A stretch of DNA of 64,000 bases from Neoceratodus forsteri (lineage: Eukaryota > Chordata > Ceratodontiformes > Ceratodontidae). Within the stretch, counting starts at the first letter, position 1; each line of letters begins with the position of its first letter. A program made the position numbers and the translations under genes. The stretch covers positions 96,255,501-96,319,500 of the forward strand of contig JADMNL010000028.1 in assembly GCA_016271365.2 (NCBI GenBank), in the 5' to 3' direction. This document shows positions 31,711-43,716 of this stretch, piece by piece. The notes beneath the pieces are model-generated. The model saw nothing but the letters and a program-made list of their open reading frames with translations, was not told the DNA's origin and made no database searches.

Positions 31711-32515
31711 TTACATACAAGGGTCGGGGATGGTGGAAGAATACATTTTATAACACAGCAAGGAAGGTGTGGGGGGGCACATGGTGTGAGAAAAAAAAAA
31801 ATAATGTGGGATCCCATGGTGATCCAGCAGCAGTTGCAGCATGGACATAATTTGCAACTGACGTCCCTCTATGTGATCCAGCTGCTGCTCCACAGCACTC
31901 ACCCTCTCGTTGTTATCCTCAACAGCACTCCAGAGAACTGCTACGTCAGCCTGTGTTACGTGCAGTTCTCTGGGGTTCACACATTCTACAGGCTGACCTG
32001 CTGGTGGTGGTGGTGGGGCTGCTGGTGGAGCAGCAGGTACTGCTGTGGCCCTCCTCCTCCTCTTCTTAGGGATGCCACAATGCACAGCTGCACCCTCTGC
32101 CACAGAATGGTCAGCAGGTGCAGGCATGGTCCGTTCTGTGGCAGCCTGCCACTCCAACTGCTGGTGATTGAGCATATGGGGGTGCTGGCCCCCAGTCCCC
32201 AGGTGAGTCCCCCGGGGACCACGGCACTCCTCCACCTCACATAGGTGGCACTTGACCACACTGCTGTCCCCCGACACAGTCAAAAAACTGCCAAACAACG
32301 GAGGTGCAGGGAAGACCAGGCACAGGCAGGGGATGGCCAGATGAACTGGCAGCTGGATGGTCATGGTGCTGAACAGGGATGGGATCCACACCTGGGCCCG
32401 GGAGAACAGGCACATCCTGCTCCAGAGGACCTGGTGCTGGACTTGGTGGTGGTGGTTCAACTGCCTCAGAGTCAGGACAGGAGGTGGTGCTGGTCCTGCT
32501 TCTGGGGGGGGGCAC
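31711..32515 (-). pseudogene. BED-type zinc-finger protein of the hAT element (frameshifted)
   Basis: A minus-strand gene. The frame from 32515 is proline-rich and ends in SVVWQFFDCVGG. A one-base shift in a G run near 32270 moves the frame to DSSVVKCHLC, followed by LGTGGQHPHMLNHQQLEW. Together these give a BED zinc finger (hydrophobic S-x-VW-FF start, C-x2-C, then H-x-H/H), a DNA-binding domain common in hAT proteins. Behind it come a basic KKRRRR stretch, a proline run and a helical ADVAVLWSAVEDNNERVSAVEQ-like coiled segment. There is no transposase core, so it resembles a second hAT-encoded DNA-binding protein or a domain-only remnant. Confidence 0.6.
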
Positions 32516-32634
32516 TCACAAGTTTTGAGTGGTCTAAAGGAATGGGCACCCATGCCCTCCACACATGTGCAAGGTACGATGCTTACTACTACCACGCTCT
32601 CCCAGAGCTGCCCCCACCTCAGACATTCCCTCAC

Positions 32635-33268
32635 CCTGGTCCATCTCTCCTACTGAGCTCCCTCAGTCTGAGCAATCACTACTCACACTGTCACACAACA
32701 CATACACACACACACACACAGTCACACAGACACAGACAAACAATTAACTACTTATAAAGGGAAGAAAAATAAAATTTACAGAAAGAGCAAATTAAGTAAA
32801 AAAGAGTACAGAAAAGACAAAAACATGTAGCTTTTAAAAAGCTGTTGGATCTAAATCAAAGTTTAAATCTCCTCCTTGCTCTGACCTCAAAGTATCAGCC
32901 GTCACAAAACACACTCCTCTCTCTCCGTCTGCACAGGAGACAGTAAAAGTGTCTGCTTGTATGACTCACTTTCTTCCTGCCTAGCTAAAGAGCATGTGAC
33001 TTACAGTACTGTAAGCCATGTGATGTGCGGAGGGGCTGCCAAATCTGAAACACCAAGTGGGTCACTTAGAATCCAAATGAGGAACGCGAAGTCCATTAAA
33101 AACAATGACTTCGCCTTACTTCGCATTGCCATTCCACCTTAATGCGAAGAGGCAATGACAAGGCAGAGCGAGCACTTTGCATTGCCCACTCCACGTAGTG
33201 GAGTGGCAACGCGAAGTGCCCACTTCTCGTTCACTTTGCTGGCGGAATATAAATTTGCTGCATCTCTA
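32635..33268. other. Right hAT arm, no gene
   Basis: Contains a CA/CACACA run (32700-32722) and subterminal GCGAAGT/ACTTCGC-type words (33080-33235), ending in CATCTCTA at the target duplication. Confidence 0.5.
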
Positions 33269-33498
33269 ATCTTGATGCCTTTTCTGATTTTTCCTTGGAT
33301 CTTATAAACTGGCAGTTCTCTACATGGTATTTCTACTATGAGATAGGGTTCAGGTTCCCATTTGGAAGCTAATTTTGTTTAGTCTCTGGGTTCTTTTTAG
33401 TAGTACTATATCTCCGATCTGTAATGGACAAACGTTGGCACTGGCGTCATATAGTGTCTTTTGTTTTAATCTCACTTGAGTCATATGCTTGTTAGGAT

Positions 33499-34371
33499 TT
33501 ATCCTGCTTCTTGCAGTCTGTCACTATGTTCATTTACCCAATCTGTACATAGGTTAGGAGTAGAAGTGGCTTTCAAATCTAATTTAAATACTAAGTCCAT
33601 AGGTAAACGACCATGACGTCCAAATAACAAATAATATGGAGTATATCCAGTTGAACTCTGTATAGTGTTATTGTAAAGATAAGTTAATTCAGACAAAATG
33701 CTAGGCCAATACGGACGTCGATGCTTAGGTAATGCTCTTAGCATATTAAGTAAGGTTTGATTAGCTCTTTCGCACAACCCATTGGCTTGAGGATGATAGG
33801 CAAATGTATGGATCTTTCGACTTCCATATAAGCTACAAATTTCATGGAATAGTTGCGACTCAAAGGCACTCCCTTGATCGGTTAATATTCTGGTTGGAAA
33901 CCCATATGGTTGAATAAAGTACTTGACAAATGTCGCTGCAGTGCTTTTGGCAGTAAGATCAGGGACTGGTACGGCTACAACAAACTTAGAGTAGTGATCT
34001 ATCATGGTTAAAACACAACTGATACCATTTCTGCTTGGCTCAAGTTTTAAGTGACCTAAAGTGACCTATTCTAAAGGAGCGTGACTGATAATTGGTTGCA
34101 GAAGAGCTTTTTGATCAGTTCTGCTGCTTCTCTTTAGATTACAGGTAGGACATTCTTCACACCATTTCTGAATCTGAAGTTTCATTCTGGCCCAATAGAA
34201 TTGCTTTCTTATATTGGCTTCTGTCTTTTTACTTCCAAGATGTCCAGCCTTGTCGTGATAGGCTTCCAATACAATTGGTGCATTCTCTTGCAGCACAATG
34301 ATCTGCAGGATCTCACAATGGGTGTGAGGGTCTCTACTTTGTCTTATTAACTTGGAGTCTTGTATGACCAA
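33499..34371 (-). pseudogene. Gypsy integrase
   Basis: The frame 34371-34066 has the HHCC zinc-binding region (H near AYHDKAGHLG, later CEECPTC). The frame 34005-33499 has the catalytic core: MIDHYSKF (first D), ILTDQGSAFES (second D) and NGLCERANQTLL (E), then NNTIQSSTGYTPYYLLFG. All three DDE residues are present. Integrase would insert the cDNA copy into chromosomes. A frame break separates zinc finger and core. Confidence 0.85.
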
Positions 34372-34515
34372 CCGGTTTCTGTGTCACCACAATTTTATTA
34401 ATTCTGGATTTTCATTTTTCTTATGTGTAGGCCCAAGACTTTGGTTAGTGTCCAACAGATTTCTGATTTGTTGTAACACAGGACTCTGGTTCTGGAGCTG
34501 GATCCATAAATGATC

Positions 34516-35130
34516 TTATTCTGCTACATGCATTGAAGGAGAAGATTCAAATGTGGTTACTGTGATAGGACTAACCTGACAACATGTGTGTTCCATCTCT
34601 GTAGGAACTTGTAAGAATGCAGGCATTTCCACATCTTCTAAGGCTGGATCATCAGGCTCAGGTTCTGTCTTTTGTGGCAATCTTAACAAGGTGTCAGCAC
34701 TGGGATTGCTTCTTCCTGTATGGTATTTTAAAGTGAACTGGTAATGGGACAAACGTGAGGCCCATCCAATGCTTCCAATCTGGCGGTGTTTAAATGAGCT
34801 AAAGGATTGTTGTCTGTGTATACAGTAAAAGGTGTGGCAGCTAGATAATGTCAAAACTTTTCTGTAATTGCCCATACCAAAGCAAGGCATTCCAATTTAA
34901 ATGAGCTGTAACGTTCATCATTTCTTTCTGATCCTCTGAGACTGCGACTAGCGTAGGCAATGACTCTTTCTTTTCCTGACTGTTCTTGTGGTAGCACAGC
35001 ACCGAGACCTAAGTTGCTGGCATCTGTATATATATTTTTTGAAAGGTTTGGTGTAATCTGAGTAGGCCAAAATTGGTGCTTCTGTCAAGGCTTGGCGTAA
35101 ACCATCAAAAGTGGTTTGGTGTCTGGAAGT
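34516..35130 (-). pseudogene. Gypsy RNase H region
   Basis: The minus-strand frame 34890-34516 reads YCIHRQQSF, GWASRLSHYQFTLKYHTGRS and NPSADTLLRLP, the end of a Gypsy RNase H domain (consensus ...A-W-RL--Y-F-I-YRPG--N--AD-LSR). The upstream part (34900-35130) is degraded. Confidence 0.75.
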
Positions 35131-36380
35131 CTAAGTGATTTGCTGAGTTTGGGATGTGTGTCCTGTGGTTGACCCTCGAAGTAACTCGTGTAAAGGTATT
35201 GCTAGTCGAGCAAAGTTTTGGATAAATCTTCTGTAGTATCCAGTGAATCCAAGGAATTTTCTGACGTCTCTAATGGTAGTTGGTACCGGCCATTCTCGTA
35301 CAACTTGTAGTTTTTCTGGATCAGGTGCTAATCCATCTGCTGAGACAATGTGTCCTAAGTAATTGACTTGTGGTTTCAAAAGATGACACTTGGACAATTT
35401 GAGTTGGAGTCCATACTGGGTCAATCGTTTGAAGACTTCCGCTAAGTGTTTCAAGTGGTCTTCATGGTTCTTTGAGTAAATAATGATGTTATCCAAATAC
35501 AAAAGCAGTATTTTGAAGTTATGGCTTCCCAAGCAATGTTCTACCAGACACTGGAAAGTTCCTGGTGCGTTGCACAATCCGAAAGGCATATGAGTGAATT
35601 CAAATAATCCCACTGGGGTAATAAAGCTGTTTTCTCCACATCTGAAGGTGTGATTGGTACTTGCCAGAAGTCACTGGTCAAATCCAAAGTAGAGAACATG
35701 GCTGCAGATTGTAATGCAGTAAGAGAGTCTTCTATTCGAGGCAAGGGGTATGCATCCTTATGGGTTATGTTATTAAGCTTCCTGTAGTCCATGCAGAAAT
35801 GGATTTTTTCATCCTTCTTTTTCACTAGTACCGCTGGTGCAGCTCATGGACTATGGCTTTGTCAAATTACATCTGCTTCTTTCATCTCTCTCAACATGTC
35901 TTTGACTGGTTGGTACATAGCAGGAGGCAGAGGTTGAAATCTCTCATGAATGGGTGGGTGATTATTCATGGGACTGTAGTGTTGAACTCCTTTAGCTGCT
36001 CCAAAATCCAAAGGATGCTTACTAAATGCTTGACGGTGCTGCATTGCTACTTGTTGGACGTCTTCTCGTTGGACGTCTGTAGTGTGAGTCGTACCAATGT
36101 CAAGTTCTCTTAGCCATTTGAGTAATTCTTTGTCTTTTGAATCTGGCTTGGATCTTCTGGATGCCGACTGGTTGCAGGTTGTAGTGTGAACTTGATTGTC
36201 TGGCTCTACAACATCCTGGATACTGACAGTATGTAATTTGGCAATAGGCTGGTTCCTGTAGACTTGTACGGCATGATTTCCATAATTAAGGACTCTGATA
36301 GGGATCCGTCCTTTGCTGACTGTCGCAATGCTGCAAGCAACAATGACAGGCTCCTCCTTGGCATCAGGATATGGTTCCAC
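35131..36380 (-). pseudogene. Gypsy reverse transcriptase
   Basis: Three frame segments. 36380-35862 contains the region leading into the RT. 35825-35541 has HFCMDYRKLN and MFSTLDLTSDFWQVPI (first catalytic D). 35613-35131 has FEFTHMPFGLCNAPGTFQ, then LLYLDNIIIYSKNHEDHL, and later FLGFTGYYRRFI. The Y-x-D-D box reads YLDN, so the second catalytic aspartate is lost (codon at 35488-35490). Together with the frameshift near 35600, this shows the enzyme is dead. Confidence 0.9.
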
Positions 36381-36549
36381 TAGGGCATCGTAGTTCTGTC
36401 CTCTAGGTCCTACTTTTTGCTTTACACCATAAAAGGTGGTTTCAGTGCCGGACTCAAGTTATGGGATGAGAGTCTGTAACTCTGACTTTTCCAATTTCTC
36501 CATCTGGGTTGGCAAAACGTTGGTGGCATTGGATCAGCTGAATGGTCTG

Positions 36550-36921
36550 CTATAGTACCTGCTTGTCTGCAATGGGTACCTCTTTAGCACATTGCTGTAA
36601 GATGTGGACTAACTCTTCGAAACAGTGCTGCAGCACATTCATTCCAAGAATGAGCGGAGGTAATTCACTGCTGTCAGAGTCACTCACTATGATGCCTTGC
36701 TGGGTCTGGATACAATTGCCTGATTGGATATCTGCCTCGATGTATCCTAAGTATGGGACTTCTTTATCATTGCTGGCTATCAAATGGATCCAGGATCGTG
36801 GTGGAGGTTGCAATTCCTTAGGGTACCAATATCGGTGGAAATATCTCTTCTGTAATGTGGTTACTTGTGAGCCTGTATCCAAGAGTGCAAGTAGGTCTTG
36901 TCCATTGACTTTCACTGTCAT
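36550..36921 (-). pseudogene. Gypsy aspartic protease
   Basis: The minus-strand frame of 123 codons starts MTVKVNGQDLLALLDTGSQV. LLDTGS is the retropepsin active site (D-T-G), and PPLILGMNVLQ matches the second hydrophobic ILG region. It would process the Gag-Pol polyprotein. The reading frame is open, but its neighbours are broken. Confidence 0.85.
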
Positions 36922-37059
36922 GGTTGGGCATTTTCCTATGAAAAGGGATTTGTCCTACCTTGAGTCTGCACCTGGTCCATTGCTCTCTGAGAATCGGTCC
37001 GCATTCCCAGGAATTCGCTGTTTAACGACACAGAGTTTGTAGTCATTTGTCTGTATTGT

Positions 37060-38030
37060 CTCTTTGTATGTCCAGCTATTCCACATAATCGACAAATGGG
37101 TCTATCATAGCTGTCGAAATGATCAGTCAGGCATCACCCTTCTGCTCTTCTAGGCTGGGACATCATCTCTCTAGGTCCCTTGGTTTCTATCTGGCTGCTC
37201 TCCATCAAGGCTAGATTTCCAGTCACTTTTGAGGTCATGTAACTCCTGACATACCTCTGTAGCTTTTCTGGTCAGAGCTGCCATTTGTTCTGTCCAATCA
37301 GTACTGGGTCCTGGACTAGGTCTGTGAAATTCTGTCTGCACCTGAGCCATCTGCGTGTATGTCTCTTCTGTGTTTGAGTACCCTTCTGCACGTGCTCCTG
37401 GCATCCAATGGCTTTCTGGGCTCCATCTTCTAGTGGAGTAATCTGACCATGTTTCTCCGGGAAACATCATCTGCTGTTGGCACACAGTGGCCTCTCCTCC
37501 TGCTCAGCTTGGTCCAAAATTCGTATTGCCTTCTCTTTAAAATATAAAGAGAGAGCATCGGGGTCTTGAAGGTGAAGCATTCGTAACTCTCTCCTGAGAC
37601 CGTCACTAAGGACTCCATCAATGAATTTTTCTTTAAGAGTCGTATCCGGGTCTTGCACTTCTCTGGCGTCTATCCTCTCCATAGCGTGGAGAGCTTCTTG
37701 TAGACTCAGGGCATACTCCCTTAATGTTTCTCTTGGTCTCTGTGTTCTCGAAAATAACTTCATTTTCAATTCAGACACAGTTCTGGTATCAAATATTTCT
37801 CTTAATTGATTGAAAATTTGATCTGCAGTGGCTTTTTCTCTTTCTGGCCATGATTGCACTTCTCGTTGGGCAGTTCCTTTCAACTGTCCCAATAAAATTT
37901 CTACTTGGTGATGATCAGGTACTTGATAAAATTGAAACATAAACTATATTTTCACTTTAAATTCTCCTAAACTACTGGAGTCTTCACCACCTGGCTCTCC
38001 CGTATAGCTAGAAAGCCATGGCACACCAAA
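37060..38030 (-). pseudogene. Gypsy gag (capsid and zinc knuckle)
   Basis: The frame 37940-37467 (157 codons) has a Gag capsid look: WPEREKATADQIFNQL and LKMKLFSRTQRPRETLREYA, with FIDGVLSDGLRRELR, similar in style to the Gag-derived PNMA/ZCCHC proteins of vertebrates. That resemblance is from memory of family patterns. Nearer the pol end, ICRLCGIAGHTKRQYR (about 37060-37110) is a CCHC knuckle whose last cysteine is a tyrosine. Upstream coding to about 38030 is interrupted by a stop near 37944. Confidence 0.7.
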
Positions 38031-38249
38031 CTAATATGGCATGGTCAAAGGGGAAGGTTGCACTCATCTCGATCCTTCTCCTCTTGCTCCATCCATCTCT
38101 CTATCCATCTCTCGATCCATCTCGTCACTATTTCTGGATCCTGACAGCATCCAAATCTGTACTGTATTCTTTACTTGCTCTTTACCCTGCTCCGTATCCA
38201 TACTCTACTCTTCCTCTGGCTTTGGTCTCTTTGGAGGACTTGCTCTTCA

Positions 38250-38266
38250 CCCTGCTTGCTGTGCCA
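38250..38266 (-). promoter_or_regulatory. Candidate Gypsy primer-binding site
   Basis: On the minus strand TGGCACAGCAAGCAGGG lies nine bases inside the 5' LTR. It starts with TGG as expected for pairing with a tRNA CCA end. The tRNA species is not identified. Confidence 0.4.
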
Positions 38267-38275
38267 AAATTGAGT

Positions 38276-41200
38276 TGTGGTGCCCAAAGGTGGTAAGAAG
38301 GATGTTGACATGTGCTGGGTTTCCACATCAATAAAAAGGGGTAATAAAGCAACTGTGTTGATGACACCAGTAACTTGCACACAAATTACTAACACATGTC
38401 CAAAAAGGGGTGGATGCTGGCACCAGACAAAGAGAGGTTAGAGTCCAGAAATAGATTCCAAATACTTCACAAGGTTTTATTTATACCAAACCAAGGGAAA
38501 ACACGGTCACAGGGGGACACTTACACTTACTCTCCTATATGAAGAGGACTCTAAATAAATGGCTGTAACAGCTCCACTTTTATGAGAGGTCTACACTCTA
38601 TAATCAGCAAATCACTATATAATCCTTTCAATACTACCCTGAGGTGCACCTCTACCTAGGGCCTATTACCTGGAGTACTCCACTTTAAGGAACTCTATAG
38701 CATAATACTGTAAAACTCTACTTCAGTCATAAGAGGCAGTTCATGCATGGATAAGCTTTCTCTGTCATCAGGAAGAAATTGGGTTGCAGGATAAAACACA
38801 AGGGGAACACTTGACTGACTGGGCTAACAACTAGGGACTGTAGAGAGGATTTTGTACAGGCCATGAGTCTCTCGGCCACACCCCACCTTTCTATGGTTGT
38901 CAGACTTGTTAAGAACAAAGCAACGATTCTCTCGGCTCAGAATCCACTGAGGGCCACTGGAATTGAGACTCACCAAACCCAACCACAGCCCTCTTCTGGA
39001 CTGCTGGGGTAAGATGAAGAAGAAGAAGATGCTGACCAACTGACCCAAAGTCCTCTTCTGGATTTGCTGGGACACAAGGAAGAAGAAGAAAGTGCTGACC
39101 AACCGGCCCAAAGTCCTCTTCTGGACTGCCGGGACACGAGGATGAAGAAGAAAGTGCTGAACAACTGGCCCAAAGTCCTCCTCTGGACTGCCGAGACATG
39201 ATGAAGATTCTGAAGAAAGGGAGTTTGTGAATCAGAAGCACCAATGGGATTCTGGGCACCAAGGCCGGACAAGCCAAGGACTACATAAAATAAGAAACAG
39301 GACGATGATGCAAAACACTGTGGCTGAATATCTGGATAGCACTTCGATACGGATGACAAAACAAGAAAATGGATTGCACCTTTATACCAGGCCAGGCCAT
39401 ACTTTGGGGAAACTTTGAAGAGCGGGAAACAATAAACAGGACGTTGCAAATGACTGCGGAATGGTTCCTCGAAGATCTGCTGCTGGCTGCTTCGAAGATG
39501 CACTGGAGATGACTTCTGGAGTACTTTAAAGAAGATTTATCTGGATACCAGTGGTGAGCAGATTCTGGAAAACTGATTCAAACACCTTGCAACTTGGAAG
39601 GCTGGCAACAAAGCAATACTTTCTGGCATATTCTGTGCTTGTAGCAATAGTTGCATGCAAAATAGTCTCGGTTCTTGTTGCGGTTGGTCTCTTATTCAGT
39701 CTTAATGTTCAAATCACAGTAAACATACAGGTAATTCACTTTTCTGATAGAACCCTAGCACTGGTGGACCTAACTAACAGGGGTCCCTCTGACTAAATCA
39801 GTTTCTTCCTATTACTGCGACTCTGTATGGCTTGCTAGACTCCTTAAACATCCGGGGGTCACTAATGCTGCTGGGCCTCTATAACACCTGGGGAATCTAA
39901 ATGGCTAGCAGTGGGCCTAACTTGCCCCTTTATATGGCAGAGCAATGTGGCAGTGGGCCTAGCTTGCTCCTTTTAAGAACGGGTGGGCCTGACTTGCCCT
40001 CTATAACTGGCATGGGCCTGACTTGCCCCTTTAAGAACTGGTGGTCCTGACTTGCCCTCTTTAACTAGCGTGGGTCTAACTTGCCCCTTTAAGAACTGGA
40101 GGGCCTGACTTGCCCTCTTTAAGAACTGGGTTTGGCTTTATCTGGACCCCTTTTAAATCATTGGGCCTTTCCTGGGTGAGCTCCCTTTTAATGCTGGGCA
40201 TCCTTGTAACCCTGGCCCCTTTAAGTACTGGGCCACCCTTTGGTTCTACCCCTGCAGACACTCTGGGCTTTCCTGAACTAAGCCCCTATTAAGTCGCTGG
40301 GCTTCCCTGGAATCAGCCCCTTTAACTATGCTGGGCTTCCCTGTAATCTTGGCCCCTTTTAATCACTGGGTTGGCTTGATTCAGACCATTTAAACACACA
40401 CACGTACAGCACACACAGGTTCCTTTCCTGCTGGGCTGGCTGGGCTACACTGTCACACTTCTGGCCAGCCATGCCGCACTCATAAATGTTTATGTCCTTC
40501 TTGCCCTTCTTAGGCCTTTTCTGTAGCTGACCTCTCCTCTGTGGGCGTCACTTCACCCCGAAGTCTGTAATTATTTAGATCAGGAGCCTCTGGCCCGCCC
40601 CTCCACGGCGCTCGGCTGTTTCTCTTTGCGCTTGGCGCAAACTATTTAAAATAAATAAATTCACTTTTCTTTCTTTTTCAGGGTGGCCAGCACGTTACAG
40701 TGTGCTGCCGCTAACTCACCCACACCACTGGAAGGTAGGAACTGGAGATGGGAGTCAGGGTGCTGCTCGAGGGGAAAGGGAGCTTCAGGCAGTTGCAGAA
40801 TGACTGGGAACCTCATGAAAGGTCCGAAACAGCGCAAAACAATGCGCAATGCTACTGCCGCCACCAAGGGATCGAAACTGGATTTTTAAATAAAAAAAAT
40901 AATAAAATGGGGCACCAAGCCCTCCCGGGATACAGCAGGATGTTGTTTCACTTCACAGGCGGCTCAGGATGGCACCACAGACCGGACAGCTGTGCAGGTA
41001 CATTTTCTTCAGTGACTGGAGGCAGGAAGCACACAGCAAAGCCCTCAGGGACAGCTTCAGCCCTCCTGGCAAGCCCTTCTTGTCACTCCTCACTTTCTGT
41101 GTCCTCACTCCTCCACAGTCACCAGGATTCTCCCTAACAGTAAATTATTTTTTAAACTGCAGCACTCTGTATTCTGGTTCTGGAAGACATAGCAGGCACC

Positions 41201-41457
41201 ACACAGTGAGCATTCCATTAGCTCAGCTCAACATTCCATTAGCTGCAGCATGGCAGAAAGGCATATTTTGTGTATTATTCCTAAGCTACCTGTATTTACA
41301 ATATTTTTGACAGGCTTTGTATAGAGATTTGTGTTGGCATTTTAAACTGGACACCTGGGCATTTCTTGGGCACCTGTTTACTGTATTGAGGCACCTATAA
41401 ACTGGCACTTTTGTATTCTTTATTTTTCTGTGGTGCCCCCAACTCTGGGGCATTACA
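38276..41457 (-). repeat. Gypsy 5' LTR (element orientation minus), 3.18 kb
   Basis: Starts TGTGGTGCCC and ends GGCATTACA. It pairs with 23200-26878. It has a 57-bp segment near 38722-38780 that the other LTR lacks, the three-copy 60-bp repeat at 39005-39195 and a shorter 58-bp minisatellite at about 39950-40130. Confidence 0.85.
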
Positions 41458-41690
41458 TTTAAAAGTGCCCTCAAGGCATATTTGTTCTGAAACGCTTTTG
41501 ATGGAACTTAGGAATACTGATCAGGAACCCTTGAAGTTAGATTTTACACAATGTATTGTATTATTGTGTTTTAATATGTTAGTATGCTGTTGTGTGTATT
41601 TGTAAAGGTGCCCTGAGCTTGGGAAGGGTGCCTAATATAAATAAAGTTTTACTTTACTTTACTTACTTTACTGCCAAATGGGGGGCTTAC
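41458..41690 (+). pseudogene. L2-like LINE ORF2 end and 3' tail (after Gypsy insertion)
   Basis: It begins with the second TTTA and continues the L2 frame left at 23199 (KSALKAYLF-like). It runs into a GTGCCTAATATAAATAAAG tail and ends in a (TTTAC)n repeat at about 41655-41685. This is the 3' end of an L2 element. Confidence 0.85.
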
Positions 41691-43716
41691 CTGCAACCCA
41701 TTTGCTCCCATGTTCCTGCTCTCCCCCCGAGCGCCTCCAGGACTGGCCTGCATTTTTTTTTTCAGTCCCCCTGGTCCTGTTTCTGCTCTTGATGCCCCCT
41801 TCTAGCCCCCAACAGTAAAAATCCAGCCCTCCGGGGCTCGAGCAGTCAGACCGTGATCACTCACTTAAAGCATGCCCTCGGGGCAGCGGGGATCATACAG
41901 AAGCGAGCAGCGACTTCTGATCTTTCTACTGCCAGTGTTGCGGTTGAACCGGAGAGTGTTCCGTCGGTCCCGGGATCCCCATGTGGTGAGTTGGGACTCT
42001 GTGACCACAGACAGGCCCCTGAGCGGCTGTTCTCTTAAAGATTGAGAGAGATCCACGAGGTGATCTTGATCAGGGCTCATGAATATTAATGAGACAGAGC
42101 CCCGATTACATTTACATATTCATGAGGGTCTGTCTGCCCTTGGGGCAGCTTGTTCTCTGCTGCGGCCGAAAAGGAAAATAAATGTGTTTTTTTTTAAATA
42201 AATATTGTAACTGCAATGAGTGCTTGGGGAACATGCTGTACAGTGGGGGGGGGGGTGTTTGTAATAAATAAATGCTTTGCTCCTGGCTGCATCAGCAATG
42301 ATTGGGACTCAGATAAAGACAGCCTATCTGCTGCTGCATGTCAGGGAGCTAAAATATTGGCAGCAGCAACAGGAAAATGGACTGAGCAAATTAAGAGATC
42401 TGTGTAGCGACAGCAAGTACACCTTCAGGGCAAATGGTCTGTGGGGCATTGGGGCAAATATTTAATTATTGCTGGGTGCACCAGAGCTTTGATTTAGGAC
42501 TGTACCTATTCTGCTCAAAGGACAGTGGGTTAAGCAGCCATTGCAAGCAGCCACAGCCAATCAGAAAGCCAGGATGTTAAAGCCAGGACTTGTGGGACAT
42601 TAACCAAAGCTCATGGGTAAAAGACCAAGTACTCATGGGGACTTACAGGGACCTAATTCTAGGCGCCAAATCAGCAGACCAACAGTGCATCGAGTGAGGT
42701 TCATGCATTATTCATTTTCCTAATTGACAGGCTCTTTAGCCAATGAGAGGCCATACAATCAAAAGCTTCAGCCAATTAGGAGCCTCAAGAGAGCCCTATA
42801 AGAGGCTATATTTTCCAGCATTTTGCCAGATTCCAGATTAGAGATGCGAGAGGGAGATTGAGAGAGATTCAAGCAGGAGCCCTCCCTCCAGGGTTGGGGA
42901 GGCTCAGGCCCCCAGCCATGCAGCCAAGCCTGGAGATCCAGTTAATCATCTCTAGCCTAGAGAGGGAGTGCCTTCATTACTTAGTTAAAAGTTTAAAGTA
43001 ATATAGTTTGTTGAACTGCTAGCTTGGGGGTTGTCAGAATGTCCCCTAAGTGCTAGCCCTCCCTTCCACGTTGGGGAAAGATGTGGACCAGAACCAGATG
43101 ACATCAAGCAGCTGTGAGAGAGCTGAAAAAGACCTCAGTTGTGAAGGAACCGAAGACCATCAGGAGCCTTTTACAGCGGGGATTGTCTGTGAGGAACCTG
43201 AGTGAGTACTCTTGTACCCCCCCCGGGTACAAGAAAGAAAGTCACCGTGCTGAATTGCTGAAGTGAGGCAGCTTTGCCCAAAGTGACTATTAGATGAAAG
43301 AGAGTTCTTTAGTTCACACCTTGCCCTGCTGCCCTGTCTGGCCCAATGCAGGTGGATCTCTGGAACTGTTTTGCTGATTGCAGCTGTTGCTGGGGGACCC
43401 AGGAGAGCCCAAGCATCGTAACTATTTGGGGGACCCATTATGAGCCCAAAACTATCATATAAATGTGCTGAAATGTACTAGAGTTAATTTTTCTGGTCAA
43501 GACTGTCCTGTGGAGCTGCTAGCCATAGCAGTATTGCCACATCCAGGGACTGAGACCTCGAAGTCAATTAAGACTGGCTTACACAATCTGGAAATTACAG
43601 TTTTCCTCCGAATTCAAGGTAACCAGGGTGGCCCTCCTGGCCCCTGGTAAAAGACGTTCCCTCTTGGTGACTGTGCTTAATTATGTCTGGAAATATAGAC
43701 ATATAAGACACATAAA
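41691..43716. other. Unassigned stretch
   Basis: No coding domain is recognised. Small landmarks are a G run at 42245-42254 and a C run near 43219-43227. This may be old transposon sequence. Confidence 0.25.

Larger units (their letters stand above)
26888..33268. mobile_element. hAT-type DNA transposon, composite
   Basis: The ends TAGTGATG and CATCTCTA (TAG-A/T-GATG inverted repeat) lie between perfect 8-bp duplications ATCTTGAT, the hallmark of the hAT superfamily. Subterminal GCGAAGTG/CACTTTGC-like words occur near the right end. Inside are palindromic element copy C (27276-30318), a duplicated stretch (31097-31580) and a minus-strand BED-finger gene. No hAT transposase (DDE/RNase H plus hATC dimerisation domain) is visible, so the copy is non-autonomous. 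It sits nine bases inside the Gypsy internal region. Confidence 0.8.
33269..38275 (-). mobile_element. Ty3/Gypsy retrotransposon internal region
   Basis: On the minus strand the order is gag, protease, RT, RNase H, integrase, the Gypsy order. The 5' LTR is at 38276-41457 and the 3' LTR at 23200-26878. The hAT insertion lies between the pol end and the 3' LTR. A purine-rich stretch, AAGGAAAAATCAGAAAAGG on the minus strand (33277-33297), is a candidate polypurine tract. Coding frames are broken by stops and frameshifts throughout, so the element is dead. Confidence 0.9.

Noticed and set aside
32245..32757. 170-codon plus-strand frame
   Set aside because: It is the antisense of the BED-finger gene, whose zinc-finger motif fits the minus strand.
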